A DNA stretch of 41,900 nucleotides from Lentimicrobiaceae bacterium (GTDB lineage: Bacteria; Bacteroidota; Bacteroidia; Bacteroidales; UBA4417): the NCBI GenBank assembly GCA_028697555.1, contig JAQVEX010000020.1:1-41900 (forward strand), written 5' to 3'. This document shows positions 7,232 to 15,329 of this stretch, in pieces. Both the position numbers and the translations under genes were made by a program. Position 1 is the first letter of the stretch; each line of letters starts with the position of its first letter. The notes under the pieces were generated by a model. That model worked only from the letters and a program-made list of their open reading frames with translations, had not been told where the DNA came from and made no database searches.

Positions 7232-8413
7232 CTATTTGATGTGGTTTGATTTTATAACAATTTTGCTTCCTATAAGTTGATTTCGGTTGTACAAGCTAAC
7301 AATGTACGTTCCTTGCGTTAACAAGCTAAGGTCGATAGTTTCGATAGTATTTGTTACAGGTTTTTCGTAAACAAGTCTTCCCGATTGTGAGTGTATTTTA
7401 ATGTTGTTGTACGCTTCTGAACTTTTTATTCTGATATTATTTACAAAAGGATTCGGATATACGCTTATGTTTACATTTCGCCCGCTTACGGGTTTATAAA
7501 AAGGTTGACCCTCGTTGTTGTACAAGCACTGATACGAGAACATACTATCCGAAACTGTCCATGTTCTGTTTGGTTTTCCGTGAGGGAACTCGACTGTGCT
7601 ATCGTTCCACGAGCCGTTAATTCTGAATTTGAATTCCAACACATCATTTAGTTTAAATCCTGATATTGTTATTGAATATATCGACGAATCGTTGCCGTTT
7701 CCAGCGTTAAGAATATGTCGGGAACCGTCCCAAGCATTAAAGTTTCCAACAATATCAACAAAATCGGTTTTGGTATCGAAAGCGTCCGAAAGAATGTAAT
7801 TTTTCATATCAACCAAAAAATTGAGAGAAATAAATTGCGTTATGTTTTCGACTACCGAAATATTATCAACAGCCACAATACCTCCACCTTTGGAGTGCAA
7901 TCTAAATCCAATATATACGGTTTGATTGGCGTATTCATTTAAAGGTAATTCGTAATTATTAACGCCTGCGTTATTGCTGTTTGTAATAATCGTTGTAAGC
8001 GGCTGATTGAAAAGACAACCGGCAATTGTGGGTTCGGTGTTGGAAATTCTGATTTCGATTGTATCGGAAGTGTTGCTTGTAACAGACAAAAAATCGAAGA
8101 ATAAAGTGCTTGCATCGCCCAATCTGATTGGCGGACTTATAAGCCAGTCGTCGGCTTGTCTGCTCGGATTGTAGTTAGAAGTAGCTATGGCTGCGTTGCC
8201 TAAGTTGTTGCCTACATTTCTAACTATCCACGCACTGTCTTTCAAGGCTTTGTAATTTGTATCAGCAGGTACGGCTCTGTCGATGTTTTCTAATTTAAAA
8301 CCACTGATTTTTGATTTGGTTTCAAAATTTTCGGAAAATAAAGTAGTAGTCTGCGACATTAATTGGTAAGAACTAAATACGCAAAGTATAATAAACAAAA
8401 AATACTTATTCAT
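7232..8413 (-). CDS. T9SS-secreted protein with choice-of-anchor (adhesin-like) domain
   Basis: A 393-aa exported protein. Residues 1-21 are a Sec signal peptide ending in LMSQ. Residues of about 22-190 resemble the Bacteroidota choice-of-anchor J / cleaved-adhesin beta-sandwich (SENFET... opening, ADDWLISPPI, then SKGGGIVAVDNISV). The middle (about 200-290; VDIVGNFNAWDG and FKFRINGSWND) resembles a starch-binding or E-set-like module. The last 80 residues are a type A T9SS sorting domain (VYPNPFVNNI near its start, LSLLTQGTYIVSL near its end). It is probably delivered to the cell surface or outside. The ligand is unknown. It is first in an apparent operon with purF and hisK, which is an odd partnership. 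A TACTTTTG promoter box lies upstream. Confidence 0.85.
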   Translation of the reverse strand: MNKYFLFIILCVFSSYQLMSQTTTLFSENFETKSKISGFKLENIDRAVPADTNYKALKDSAWIVRNVGNNLGNAAIATSNYNPSRQADDWLISPPIRLGDASTLFFDFLSVTSNTSDTIEIRISNTEPTIAGCLFNQPLTTIITNSNNAGVNNYELPLNEYANQTVYIGFRLHSKGGGIVAVDNISVVENITQFISLNFLVDMKNYILSDAFDTKTDFVDIVGNFNAWDGSRHILNAGNGNDSSIYSITISGFKLNDVLEFKFRINGSWNDSTVEFPHGKPNRTWTVSDSMFSYQCLYNNEGQPFYKPVSGRNVNISVYPNPFVNNIRIKSSEAYNNIKIHSQSGRLVYEKPVTNTIETIDLSLLTQGTYIVSLYNRNQLIGSKIVIKSNHIK

Positions 8414-8447
8414 GTTGCCAGATATTTTTAGTCATCTTAATAAAGTA

Positions 8448-8455
8448 CAAAAGTA
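8448..8455 (-). promoter_or_regulatory. -7 box for the T9SS gene/purF/hisK operon
   Basis: The minus strand reads TACTTTTG (TAnnTTTG), 34 bp before the ATG at 8413. Confidence 0.5.
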
Positions 8456-8518
8456 CAATTTTGATTTTAGTTTTGGGTAATATTTATTTTAATTATGCAT
8501 TTTTACAAAAATATAATA

Positions 8519-8540
8519 TTCGATAATTTGGTTTATCGAA
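8519..8540 (-). terminator. Possible AT-rich terminator hairpin after meaB
   Basis: TTCGATAA (8519-8526) and TTATCGAA (8533-8540) form an 8-bp stem with a 6-nt loop. On the minus strand it is followed by an AT-rich stretch with a T run. It is 34 bp past the meaB stop. The stem is weak. Confidence 0.4.
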
Positions 8541-8573
8541 GGAACTTTCGCTGCGCGTAATTGAGTTGTAAAT

Positions 8574-9668
8574 TTATTTTTTAAAGTAAATATCCAATAC
8601 TTGTTGAGCTGCAATGTAAGGACTAAGTTCGCCTTTAAGAAGTTGAGTTTCGGTTTCTTTAATTTTATTTTTAACCGATTCAATGTTGTAAAAATGGTCG
8701 AACAGGCTGTTGTTTATAACATCTATCATTGTCTGCTTGGCTTGTTCGGCTCTTTTTTGGTAGAAGTATTTATTTTTCTTTGTAAACTCAACGTAATCGT
8801 TTATCATTTCAAATGCTTCGGGAATTCCCTTTTTGGTAATGGCTGAACAGGGTAAGCATTGTGGCTGCCATCCCGAAAATGTTGGCGGGAAATAATGCAA
8901 AGCATTTTTTATTTCGACTACTGCGATGTTAACCTTGTTGATATTGTCGCCATCGGCTTTGTTTATCAGTACTGCATCAGCCATTTCCATAACACCTCTT
9001 TTTATTCCTTGCAGTTCGTCGCCTGCACCGCTTATAAGCACAAGCAAAAAGAAGTCAACCATAGAATGGACGGTTATTTCGTTTTGTCCAACGCCAACGG
9101 TTTCTACAAAAATATAATTATATCCGGCTGCTTCGCATAAAATAATTGTCTCGCGTGTTTTGCGTGCAACACCGCCTAACGAACCGGCAGAAGGAGACGG
9201 ACGTATAAAAGCGTTTTTATCTGTCGATAATTCTTCCATACGTGTTTTGTCGCCTAAAATACTTCCTTTTGAGCGAGTGCTACTTGGGTCTATTGCCAAA
9301 ACGGCGACTTTGTTTCCTAAAGATGTAACATGTTTGCCGAAAGCTTCAATAAAAGTACTCTTGCCCGCTCCGGGAACGCCTGTAACACCTATCCTTACGG
9401 AACTACCGGAATGTGGCAAACAAAGACTTATCAGCTCTTGAGCCAATTTGTGATGTTCAAGTTTGGAACTTTCAACTAAAGTAATGGCTCGACTTAGTAC
9501 AGTTCTATCGCCATTTATTATTCCCTGATAATAATCGTTGACGGTAAGAGCTCCTGCTGCGTTTTTTAAATGCTTTTTTACAGCAGTATCGTTTATGGAT
9601 GGCGGTTTATCAACGGCTTCCATAACATTTAATGCCGACTTGTTTTCTATATTATCTTTTTGTTTCAC
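8574..9668 (-). CDS. meaB: Methylmalonyl-CoA mutase-associated GTPase MeaB
   Basis: A G3E-family P-loop GTPase that protects methylmalonyl-CoA mutase and gates loading of its adenosylcobalamin cofactor. The P-loop GVPGAGKS is at residues 97-104, followed by AIDPSSTRSKGSILGDKTRM (base and switch region), ETVGVGQNEI and the guanine-specificity motif NKADGDN. The length, 364 aa, fits MeaB/ArgK proteins. The start is a GTG at 9668; a promoter-like TAATTTTG box ends only 4 bp upstream, so the mRNA may be leaderless, or translation may start at a later codon such as the Met at residue 16. The mutase subunits are not in this window. Confidence 0.9.
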   Translation of the reverse strand: MKQKDNIENKSALNVMEAVDKPPSINDTAVKKHLKNAAGALTVNDYYQGIINGDRTVLSRAITLVESSKLEHHKLAQELISLCLPHSGSSVRIGVTGVPGAGKSTFIEAFGKHVTSLGNKVAVLAIDPSSTRSKGSILGDKTRMEELSTDKNAFIRPSPSAGSLGGVARKTRETIILCEAAGYNYIFVETVGVGQNEITVHSMVDFFLLVLISGAGDELQGIKRGVMEMADAVLINKADGDNINKVNIAVVEIKNALHYFPPTFSGWQPQCLPCSAITKKGIPEAFEMINDYVEFTKKNKYFYQKRAEQAKQTMIDVINNSLFDHFYNIESVKNKIKETETQLLKGELSPYIAAQQVLDIYFKK

Positions 9669-9672
9669 GTTT

Positions 9673-9703
9673 CAAAATTAGATAATAAAACTAACTAAAC
9701 AAC
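9673..9703 (-). promoter_or_regulatory. Candidate promoter for meaB with -33 and -7 elements
   Basis: On the minus strand GTTG (9703-9700), a 19-bp spacer, then TAATTTTG (9680-9673). This fits the Bacteroidota TTTG-N19/21-TAnnTTTG pattern with one -33 mismatch. It would place the transcription start at or next to the GTG codon. Confidence 0.5.
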
Positions 9704-9721
9704 CCTACAGGAAAATATTTA

Positions 9722-10579
9722 TCAAAACTTTTTTAAACAATTTTCCAAACTTACTGACCAATAGGGGATTTCTATGTTAAAAAACTGTTTTATTTTCGAT
9801 TTGTCCAATACCGAGTAAAAAGGGCGCTGAGCCGGACGGGGAAACTCGACAGAAAGAACAGGAATAAGATTTGTTTTTTTATTTCTTAAGCGGTAGATAT
9901 TGGCGGTAAAGTCGTACCACGAAGCAACGCCTTCGTTTGAATAATGAAATATTTGAGTATCAATTATTTTTTCTTTTTGTTTGATAATTTCAGCTATTGC
10001 CGAAGCCAAATCGTAGGCGTAGGTTGGAGTTCCTATTTGGTCGAAGACGACTTTTACAATGTCGGTTTTCTCCGACAGATTGAGCATAGTTTTAACAAAA
10101 TTATTTCCGTAAGATGAATACAACCACGACGTACGAATAATAACGGCTTGCTTTGCAAGAGATAATACGTTTTTTTCTCCTTCAAGTTTGGTTTTGCCGT
10201 AAACCGTATTAGGATTGCAAGTGTCGGTCTCGCAAAGCGGTTTGTAGTGATTGCCACTAAAAACATAGTCGGTGGAAATGTGAATTAGCTTAGCATTTAC
10301 ATTGTTTGCCGCCAAAGCGAGATACTTAGGCGCTTCTGCGTTAAGCAAACGAGCATTTTCAGCATCGGTTTCGCATTTATCGACATTGGTATATGCGGCA
10401 CAATTTATAATAATGTTTGGCTTTTGTCTTTCAACAAATTCGTTAACCGATTTTGGGTCGGTAATATCTAGCTCTTCAACATCGGTGAAAACTAAATCGT
10501 ACAATTTATCCGACAAAACATCTTTCAGTTCGCTACCAAGTTGTCCGTTTGCTCCGGTAATTAATATAATGTCTTTCAT
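9722..10579 (-). CDS. rfbD: dTDP-4-dehydrorhamnose reductase
   Basis: An extended short-chain dehydrogenase that uses NAD(P)H to reduce dTDP-4-keto-L-rhamnose to dTDP-L-rhamnose for LPS or capsule. The NAD(P)-binding motif GANGQLGSEL is at the N-terminus, HISTDYVFSG carries the catalytic Thr/Ser region, and YGKTKLEGE provides the catalytic Tyr and Lys. The length, 285 aa, is normal. The rfbA, B and C genes are not adjacent. It starts at the ATG at 10579, directly next to a repeat-rich gap, and runs towards meaB. It probably works with surface-sugar genes elsewhere. Confidence 0.93.
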   Translation of the reverse strand: MKDIILITGANGQLGSELKDVLSDKLYDLVFTDVEELDITDPKSVNEFVERQKPNIIINCAAYTNVDKCETDAENARLLNAEAPKYLALAANNVNAKLIHISTDYVFSGNHYKPLCETDTCNPNTVYGKTKLEGEKNVLSLAKQAVIIRTSWLYSSYGNNFVKTMLNLSEKTDIVKVVFDQIGTPTYAYDLASAIAEIIKQKEKIIDTQIFHYSNEGVASWYDFTANIYRLRNKKTNLIPVLSVEFPRPAQRPFYSVLDKSKIKQFFNIEIPYWSVSLENCLKKF

Positions 10580-10581
10580 AA

Positions 10582-10626
10582 TTTAGTGATTGGTGGTTGG
10601 TGGTTAGTGATGAGTGATGAGTGATG
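10582..10626. repeat. Spacer repeat, GTGATTGGTGG / GTGATGAGTGATGAG words
   Basis: Tandem-like degenerate heptamers (TTAGTGATTGGTGGTTGG, then four GTGATGA units) occur just upstream of rfbD. The same words occur at 11743-11790, 15279-15320, 16525-16612 and 29404-29420. Confidence 0.75.
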
Positions 10627-10636
10627 AGTGATGCGA

Positions 10637-10736
10637 CATTTTCGGTGTCTGTGGTGGCTGAGCCCGTCGAAGCCCGAAGACCCGAAAATGGAGAGTAGTT
10701 TAAACTGCGGCACTTCGACAGGCTCAGTGACCGCAG
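10637..10736. repeat. Paired CTTCGACAGGCTCAG repeats, each in its own inverted-repeat bracket
   Basis: Two copies of a 22-bp element in opposite orientation lie at 10653-10674 (reads GGTGGCTGAGCCCGTCGAAG) and 10711-10732 (reads CACTTCGACAGGCTCAGTGA). The first is bracketed by CATTTTCGG (10637-10645) and CCGAAAATG (10682-10690). The second is bracketed by CTGCGG (10705-10710) and CCGCAG (10731-10736). I recall the CTTCGACAGGCTCAG word as a dispersed repeat in many bacteria. Confidence 0.8.
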
Positions 10737-10738
10737 AA

Positions 10739-10779
10739 TTATCCCGCAACATCCCGAAACTTCGGGACAACACGCAACC
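10739..10779. repeat. Spacer repeat: TCCCGAAACTTCGGGA palindrome plus CACG words
   Basis: ATTATCCCGCAACATCCCG leads into AACTTCGGGA and CAACACGCAACCC. The same word order occurs at 3276-3358 and in part at 11785-11816. It ends 10 bp before the stop of the decarboxylase gene. Confidence 0.75.
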
Positions 10780-10789
10780 CAATTCTAAT

Positions 10790-11722
10790 CTACACATAAT
10801 TTTTAAAATATTCAATGGTTTTAATAAGTCCTTCTTCTAGTTGAACTTTTGGTTCCCAATTTAATAATTTTTTAGCTAAAGAAATATCGGGTTTTCGTTG
10901 CAAAGGATCGTCTTCGGGTAGTTCTTTATAACATAATTTTGAAGACGAACCTGTTAGTTCGATGATTTTTTCGGCAAGTTCCAAAATTGTAAACTCACTT
11001 GGATTCCCAATATTAACAGGTCCTGTAACATCGTCGGGAGTGTTCATAAGTCTTATTAAACCTTCAACTAAATCGTCGATGTACTGAAAACTGCGCGTTT
11101 GTTGTCCGTCGCCGAAAATTGTAATATCTTTATTCTGAAGAGCTTGCATCACAAAATTGGAAACAACTCTTCCGTCGTTGGGATGCATTTTTGGTCCGTA
11201 AGTGTTAAATATTCTGGCAATTTTTATTCGCGTATCATTTTGTCGATTATAGCTGACAAATAGTGTTTCGGCGACTCTCTTACCTTCGTCGTAACAAGCT
11301 CTTTTTCCTATGGGATTAACATTACCCCAATAGCTTTCTTCTTGCGGATGTTGCGCAGGATCGCCGTAAACTTCGCTTGTTGAGCCTTGCAGCACCTTGG
11401 CATTGATACGTTTTGCCAATCCTAACATGTTGATAGCTCCCATTACCGATGTTTTAACGGTTTTGATAGGATTATGCTGGTAGTGAATAGGCGACGCAGG
11501 ACACGCAAGATTGTATATTTCGTCAACTTCAATAAAAAATGGCATGGTAACATCGCGTCGTACAAGTTCGAAATACGGATTTTTAAGAAGATGCACTATG
11601 TTTTGTTTTTGTCCGGTAAAATAATTATCCAGACAAATAACTTCATTGCCTTCATTTAAGAGTCTTTCGCATAAATGCGACCCGACAAATCCGGCTCCTC
11701 CGGTTACTAGTATTTTTTTCAT
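10790..11722 (-). CDS. UDP-glucuronic acid decarboxylase (UDP-xylose synthase), SDR family
   Basis: An extended SDR that oxidises and decarboxylates UDP-glucuronate to UDP-xylose using bound NAD+. The Rossmann motif [10 protein letters not shown] is at residues 8-17. STSEVYGDP carries the catalytic Ser/Thr and Glu, and YDEGKRVAE the Tyr-Lys pair. [18 protein letters not shown] and [14 protein letters not shown] are strongly typical of UXS proteins. The length, 310 aa, is the usual soluble form. It is flanked on both sides by spacer repeats and lies among LPS/envelope sugar genes, so UDP-xylose or a derivative probably enters surface polysaccharide. Related dehydratases look similar, but these motifs favour UXS. 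Confidence 0.9.
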   Translation of the reverse strand: MKKILVTGGAGFVGSHLCERLLNEGNEVICLDNYFTGQKQNIVHLLKNPYFELVRRDVTMPFFIEVDEIYNLACPASPIHYQHNPIKTVKTSVMGAINMLGLAKRINAKVLQGSTSEVYGDPAQHPQEESYWGNVNPIGKRACYDEGKRVAETLFVSYNRQNDTRIKIARIFNTYGPKMHPNDGRVVSNFVMQALQNKDITIFGDGQQTRSFQYIDDLVEGLIRLMNTPDDVTGPVNIGNPSEFTILELAEKIIELTGSSSKLCYKELPEDDPLQRKPDISLAKKLLNWEPKVQLEEGLIKTIEYFKNYV

Positions 11723-11736
11723 AATTATATCATTTT

Positions 11737-11820
11737 GTGGTTGGTATATAGTGATTGGTGATTGGTGGTCGGTGAATGGTGCGGGTTATCCCGAAACACG
11801 AAACACGAAACACAACTTTA
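11737..11820. repeat. Modular spacer repeat: GTGATTGGTGG, TTATCCCGAAACACG and CACGAAA words
   Basis: TGGTTGGTATATAGTGATTG and GGTGATTGGTGGTCGGTG are followed by GCGGGTTATCCCGAAACACG and AAACACGAAACAC. This combines three of the word families in one 84-bp gap. Confidence 0.75.
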
Positions 11821-11838
11821 CCATATTCTTTTCATTTA

Positions 11839-12342
11839 TTAAATTTTATTCATTTTATTTACTATTGATGTTGTAGAATATCCTTCTACCAATGGTATGG
11901 TTTTTACCACGCCGCCGTTGTTCACAACTGTGTCGTAACCTACAATTTCTTCGGGTTTGTAGTCGTTGCCTTTAACCAAAATGTCAGGAATAATAAGGTC
12001 AATCAGCTTTATAGGCGTTTCTTCATCGAAAAGTATAACCAAATCGACAAAAAATAGCGAAGCCAATACTTTAGCTCTTGAAACCTCATCTTGCAAAGGT
12101 CGATTAGGTCCTTTAATTTTTCTTACGGAAGCATCGGTATTAAGACCTACAACTAAGAAACCGCCAATATCCTTGGCTTTGCATAGGTATTCAACATGCC
12201 CGCGATGCACAATATCGAAACAGCCATTTGTAAATATTATCTTTTCGTTGCGACTTCTCGCCTGCGATATTACATCTTGTACACGCTGATAATCGCTATA
12301 ATGCCATATCTTATCTATTATTTGCGTTAAGTTGTCTTTCAT
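11839..12342 (-). CDS. rfaE2: D-glycero-beta-D-manno-heptose 1-phosphate adenylyltransferase
   Basis: A 167-aa cytidylyltransferase-like enzyme equal to the C-terminal half of E. coli HldE. It attaches AMP to heptose-1-phosphate to make ADP-heptose for the LPS core. The nucleotide-binding motif FTNGCFDIVHRGHVEYL contains the HxGH signature. KGPNRPLQDE and LVKGNDYKPEEIVG are also typical of this family. The kinase half is not fused, so a separate rfaE1 is expected elsewhere. Its ATG lies inside the upstream membrane-protein gene (32-bp overlap), implying translational coupling. Confidence 0.92.
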   Translation of the reverse strand: MKDNLTQIIDKIWHYSDYQRVQDVISQARSRNEKIIFTNGCFDIVHRGHVEYLCKAKDIGGFLVVGLNTDASVRKIKGPNRPLQDEVSRAKVLASLFFVDLVILFDEETPIKLIDLIIPDILVKGNDYKPEEIVGYDTVVNNGGVVKTIPLVEGYSTTSIVNKMNKI

Positions 12343-13345
12343 GCTTTTTATTAATTATAGGAAGTAAAACAATTGCGAAAATTCCTACTACCAATATTGC
12401 CAAATTCTGACTAATCCATATAAGCCAACCCATTGCGTAGCCTTGTGTTGCGGCAACTCCGTAAATATACAAAACCTCCGAAACAATAACAGGATATATT
12501 CCTATTCCGCCTGGAACTAATATTATTCCAATTGTTCCGAATGTTAGTGTTGCCAATCCGGTAACAAGTGTTAGGTGCGAACACGAAGGCAGACTAAAGA
12601 ACACTATGTATGCCATAAAAAAGTACAAGCTCCATATTGCAAACGTCAAGAATATAAACGACCAAATGCGTTTAATTTTAAGCAAGGAAATAATACCTTC
12701 GGCAAAGCCTTTCAGCAACTTGACAACTTTATGGTAAAATCTGTGGTTTTTTATTTTGTTTTTAAACAAAAACCAAATAATGACTGCGATAACAACAGTA
12801 GCAATGGCTACAATAAATATTAGTTGAAAAAAACCTATACTCAAATTTATTTTTTCGGTAAGCGGTTGGTAAAATCTTTCTTGCATGTAATCGGAGAGCA
12901 ATTTACCCTGAAGAACGAAAGTAAGCAAGAATACGAATAAAAACATAAACACATCGACAGTCCTTTCGGTAATAACTGTTCCGAAAGATTTGGTGAAAGG
13001 AATTTTTTCGTATTTGGTCAGAATCGTACATCTGATAATTTCTCCCAACCTTGGGAATGCAAGGTTTGCAAAGTATCCTAAAAAAACTGCCGAAATGATA
13101 TTTAAGTTTTTAGGTTTGTACCCCATAGGTTTTAGCAGCATTTTCCAGCGTAAGGCACGCAGCACGTGAGATAAAACACCTAACACCACAGCAGCACCCA
13201 ACCAAAGATAGTTTGCATTTTTCATAGATAGAAGAATTTCTTGTTTTTCGCCTGAATTTAGGCGTCTGACAAAAAGCCATATAAACAAAAATCCTATTCC
13301 TAGGAAAAAGACTAACTTGGCAATATCTTTAAAAGTTGCTTTCAA
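12311..13345 (-). CDS. YbhN/UPF0104-type flippase-like integral membrane protein
   Basis: A 344-aa polytopic membrane protein of the lysylphosphatidylglycerol-synthase transmembrane-region (YbhN/UPF0104) family. About 8 hydrophobic helices are visible. ALRWKMLLKPMG and GYFANLAFPRLGEIIRC after the second helix are family-typical, as is LVPGGIGIYPVIVSE near the C-terminus. Members are thought to move or modify lipids; the substrate here is unknown. The start is a TTG directly after the TAA of panD, with no other start near. The next gene, for the heptose adenylyltransferase, overlaps its 3' end, so a role in LPS or lipid-linked sugar transport is plausible. Confidence 0.82.
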   Translation of the reverse strand: MKATFKDIAKLVFFLGIGFLFIWLFVRRLNSGEKQEILLSMKNANYLWLGAAVVLGVLSHVLRALRWKMLLKPMGYKPKNLNIISAVFLGYFANLAFPRLGEIIRCTILTKYEKIPFTKSFGTVITERTVDVFMFLFVFLLTFVLQGKLLSDYMQERFYQPLTEKINLSIGFFQLIFIVAIATVVIAVIIWFLFKNKIKNHRFYHKVVKLLKGFAEGIISLLKIKRIWSFIFLTFAIWSLYFFMAYIVFFSLPSCSHLTLVTGLATLTFGTIGIILVPGGIGIYPVIVSEVLYIYGVAATQGYAMGWLIWISQNLAILVVGIFAIVLLPIINKKHERQLNANNR

Positions 13346-13693
13346 TTATACAATTTTATTTTTGTTGTCAGTGTGGACTATGGCAGGTTTATAATTCTTT
13401 GCTTTTTCAAAATTAACAGACGCATACGAAACGATTATCACCAAATCACCGACGTGTCCTTTTCTGGCTGCTGCACCGTTAAGAGAAATTATTCCCGAAC
13501 CTCTTTCGCCTTTTATTACATAGGTTTCAATACGTTCGCCGTTGTTTATATTTAATACCTGAACTTTTTCAAATTCTATTAGATTAGCTGCGTCCATCAG
13601 ATCCTCATCTATCGTTACACTGCCAACGTAGTTTAAATCGGCTTGCGTAATGGTAGCCCTATGAATTTTGGATTTTAATATTTCTATATTCAT
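13346..13693 (-). CDS. panD: Aspartate 1-decarboxylase precursor
   Basis: A pyruvoyl-dependent enzyme making beta-alanine from aspartate for pantothenate and CoA. The proenzyme self-cleaves between G24 and S25 in [11 protein letters not shown]25 becomes the pyruvoyl group. K9, H11 and R12 (KIHR) and the C-terminal [16 protein letters not shown] match the family. At 115 aa it is full length. It is the first gene of a panD / membrane protein / rfaE2 run with zero or negative spacing. A TACTTTTG promoter box lies 27 bp upstream. No panB or panC is adjacent. Confidence 0.95.
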   Translation of the reverse strand: MNIEILKSKIHRATITQADLNYVGSVTIDEDLMDAANLIEFEKVQVLNINNGERIETYVIKGERGSGIISLNGAAARKGHVGDLVIIVSYASVNFEKAKNYKPAIVHTDNKNKIV

Positions 13694-13719
13694 TTTCTAT
13701 AAAAAATATTTTAATCTTG

Positions 13720-13727
13720 CAAAAGTA
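13720..13727 (-). promoter_or_regulatory. -7 box for panD
   Basis: The minus strand reads TACTTTTG (TAnnTTTG), 26 bp before the panD ATG. Confidence 0.55.
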
Positions 13728-13816
13728 TAAAAATATATGAAACTTGTTGTTTTTACCTAATTTATAAACTGAAACACAAAACTTTAACACTCTCTAATCC
13801 TACTGTTTTCAAGATA

Positions 13817-14590
13817 CTACTTGTTAAGTTTAATTTTGGCTTTATCCCAGTATTCATTTAACTCGTCAAGGTTCATATCGTTTAAGTTTTTATTGTCGGC
13901 AGAAACTAATTTTTCTACTTCTTGAAATCTGCTTATAAATTTTTTGTTAGATTTTTCTAGAGCCGTTTCGGGATTAACATTAATAAATCTGGCGTAATTG
14001 ATAAGTGCGAACAAAAGGTCACCAAATTCCTCTTCCGTACTGTTTGCATTATTGTTTTCAATTTCGGCAAACAATTCGTTTTTTTCTTCAAGGACTTTTT
14101 GCCATACTTGTTCTTTGTTATCCCAATCGAAGCCAATGCCTCTCGCTTTGTCTTGTATTCGATATGCTTTAACCATTGCCGGCAACGACTTTGGCACACC
14201 TTCCAAAACCGATTTTCTTCCTTCACGCATTTTTATTTTTTCCCAGTTGTTTTTAACATCGTCGGCATTGGCTACACTAACATCACCAAAAATGTGTGGA
14301 TGTCGCCTGATAAGTTTTTCATTTATTCCGTTTATTACATCGGTAATATCGAAAGCGTTATTTTCGCTTCCTATTTTTGCATAAAACACTATATGCAAAA
14401 GCAAATCGCCAAGTTCTTTGGCTATCTCCTTGTCATCTTCTTCAATAATGGCATCGGCAAGCTCGTAGGTTTCTTCAATGGTCAGATGGCGCAGCGAAGC
14501 ATTGGTTTGTTCCTTGTCCCAAGGGCATTTCGAGCGCAGCTCGTCCATTATATCTAAAAGCTTTTTAAAAGATGTTAGGCGTTCGTCCAT
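13817..14590 (-). CDS. mazG: Nucleoside triphosphate pyrophosphohydrolase MazG
   Basis: It hydrolyses non-canonical or excess (d)NTPs to NMP and pyrophosphate. At 257 aa it has the usual two tandem MazG domains. The first holds CPWDKEQTNASLRHLTIEE and the metal-binding acidic helices EETYELADAI and KELGDLLLHIVFYAK. The second has EKNELFAEI and EEFGDLLFALINYARF. The linker segment RRHPHIFGDV is typical. It starts at the ATG at 14590, 4 bp after the wbqC-family stop, so the two are co-transcribed. Function in nucleotide-pool cleaning is known for the family. Confidence 0.93.
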   Translation of the reverse strand: MDERLTSFKKLLDIMDELRSKCPWDKEQTNASLRHLTIEETYELADAIIEEDDKEIAKELGDLLLHIVFYAKIGSENNAFDITDVINGINEKLIRRHPHIFGDVSVANADDVKNNWEKIKMREGRKSVLEGVPKSLPAMVKAYRIQDKARGIGFDWDNKEQVWQKVLEEKNELFAEIENNNANSTEEEFGDLLFALINYARFINVNPETALEKSNKKFISRFQEVEKLVSADNKNLNDMNLDELNEYWDKAKIKLNK

Positions 14591-14594
14591 TTTA

Positions 14595-15239
14595 TTATTT
14601 TTTTTTGATATTCTTTGTTAACGATTGTAGGTAAAAGTAAGAATCTAATCCTAGATTGAAAAACAAATCCATAATGCTCAGGTTAGGAATAAACTCCATT
14701 TTGTCGTCGAAAACCTGACAATAAGAATTGTATTCTGAAATTTCGTTTCTATTTTCCCACAAATGTACGATTTCTGTTTTATTCAAATCTTGCAATAAAT
14801 CGGCACTTACAAACTGTGTTGTGTAGTCTATGTTTTGTTTTATCTGCAACCACTTGAAAAACATTTGCAACAAATCGTAATTTAGGTCAATCAAGTATTT
14901 GTATTTATTGTTCAGGCACAGCGAAATATCATCTTTAAAATATTCGTAATAAACGGATTTGTTGTAAGCTGTATCAATGCTACGCAGATGTTGCCTTATC
15001 CAGTTTTGAGAATAATCTATAGTTATATCTTTTGTAATAGTGTGATTGCCGCTCGTTTTATTTATTGGCACAATTAGTTTTTGCTTACCTTGCGAAGACG
15101 CAATAACACAGTGATTCCTGATTGTTTGCTTGCTGTATGTCTCAAAAATTTCTATTTCAAAACTATCGTACGACAAAATATAAACCCACCATTCTATTGG
15201 CGGAAAGTAAGCCGTAGGCATTATAATTTTTGTTCGCAT
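14595..15239 (-). CDS. WbqC-family protein
   Basis: A 214-aa member of the WbqC-like family, found near O-antigen gene clusters but without an assigned reaction. The N-terminal MPTAYFPPIEWWVYIL and the segment CVIASSQGKQKLIVPINKTS are typical. W, Y and F are enriched, and there is no signal peptide or membrane helix. It is first in a two-gene unit with mazG. Its ATG at 15239 lies 24 bp downstream of a TACCTTTG promoter box. Confidence 0.8.
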   Translation of the reverse strand: MRTKIIMPTAYFPPIEWWVYILSYDSFEIEIFETYSKQTIRNHCVIASSQGKQKLIVPINKTSGNHTITKDITIDYSQNWIRQHLRSIDTAYNKSVYYEYFKDDISLCLNNKYKYLIDLNYDLLQMFFKWLQIKQNIDYTTQFVSADLLQDLNKTEIVHLWENRNEISEYNSYCQVFDDKMEFIPNLSIMDLFFNLGLDSYFYLQSLTKNIKKK

Positions 15240-15263
15240 TGCGTGTTTCTGAATTTAGAACTA

Positions 15264-15271
15264 CAAAGGTA
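15264..15271 (-). promoter_or_regulatory. -7 box for the wbqC-like gene/mazG
   Basis: The minus strand reads TACCTTTG (TAnnTTTG), 24 bp before the ATG at 15239. Confidence 0.5.
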
Positions 15272-15278
15272 TAAAAAA

Positions 15279-15320
15279 GTGGTGAATGGTGAATAGTGGT
15301 GGGTGATGGGTGATGGGTCG
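15279..15320. repeat. Spacer repeat, GTGATGGGTGATGGG words
   Basis: GGTGAATGGTGAATAGTGG is followed by GTGGGTGATGGGTGATGGG. It belongs to the GTGATTGG word family and lies between the wbqC-like gene promoter and the ATPase remnant. Confidence 0.7.
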
Positions 15321-15329
15321 GAGTGGAAA

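Noticed and set aside
8489..8683. Basic 64-codon frame at the meaB 3' end
   Set aside because: Overlaps meaB in another frame and has only the Lys/Leu bias of AT-rich DNA.
10576..10815. Open frame over the repeats next to rfbD (and its plus-strand counterpart)
   Set aside because: The peptide (VTEPVEVP and similar) is the usual translation of the CTTCGACAGGCTCAG repeat; not a gene.
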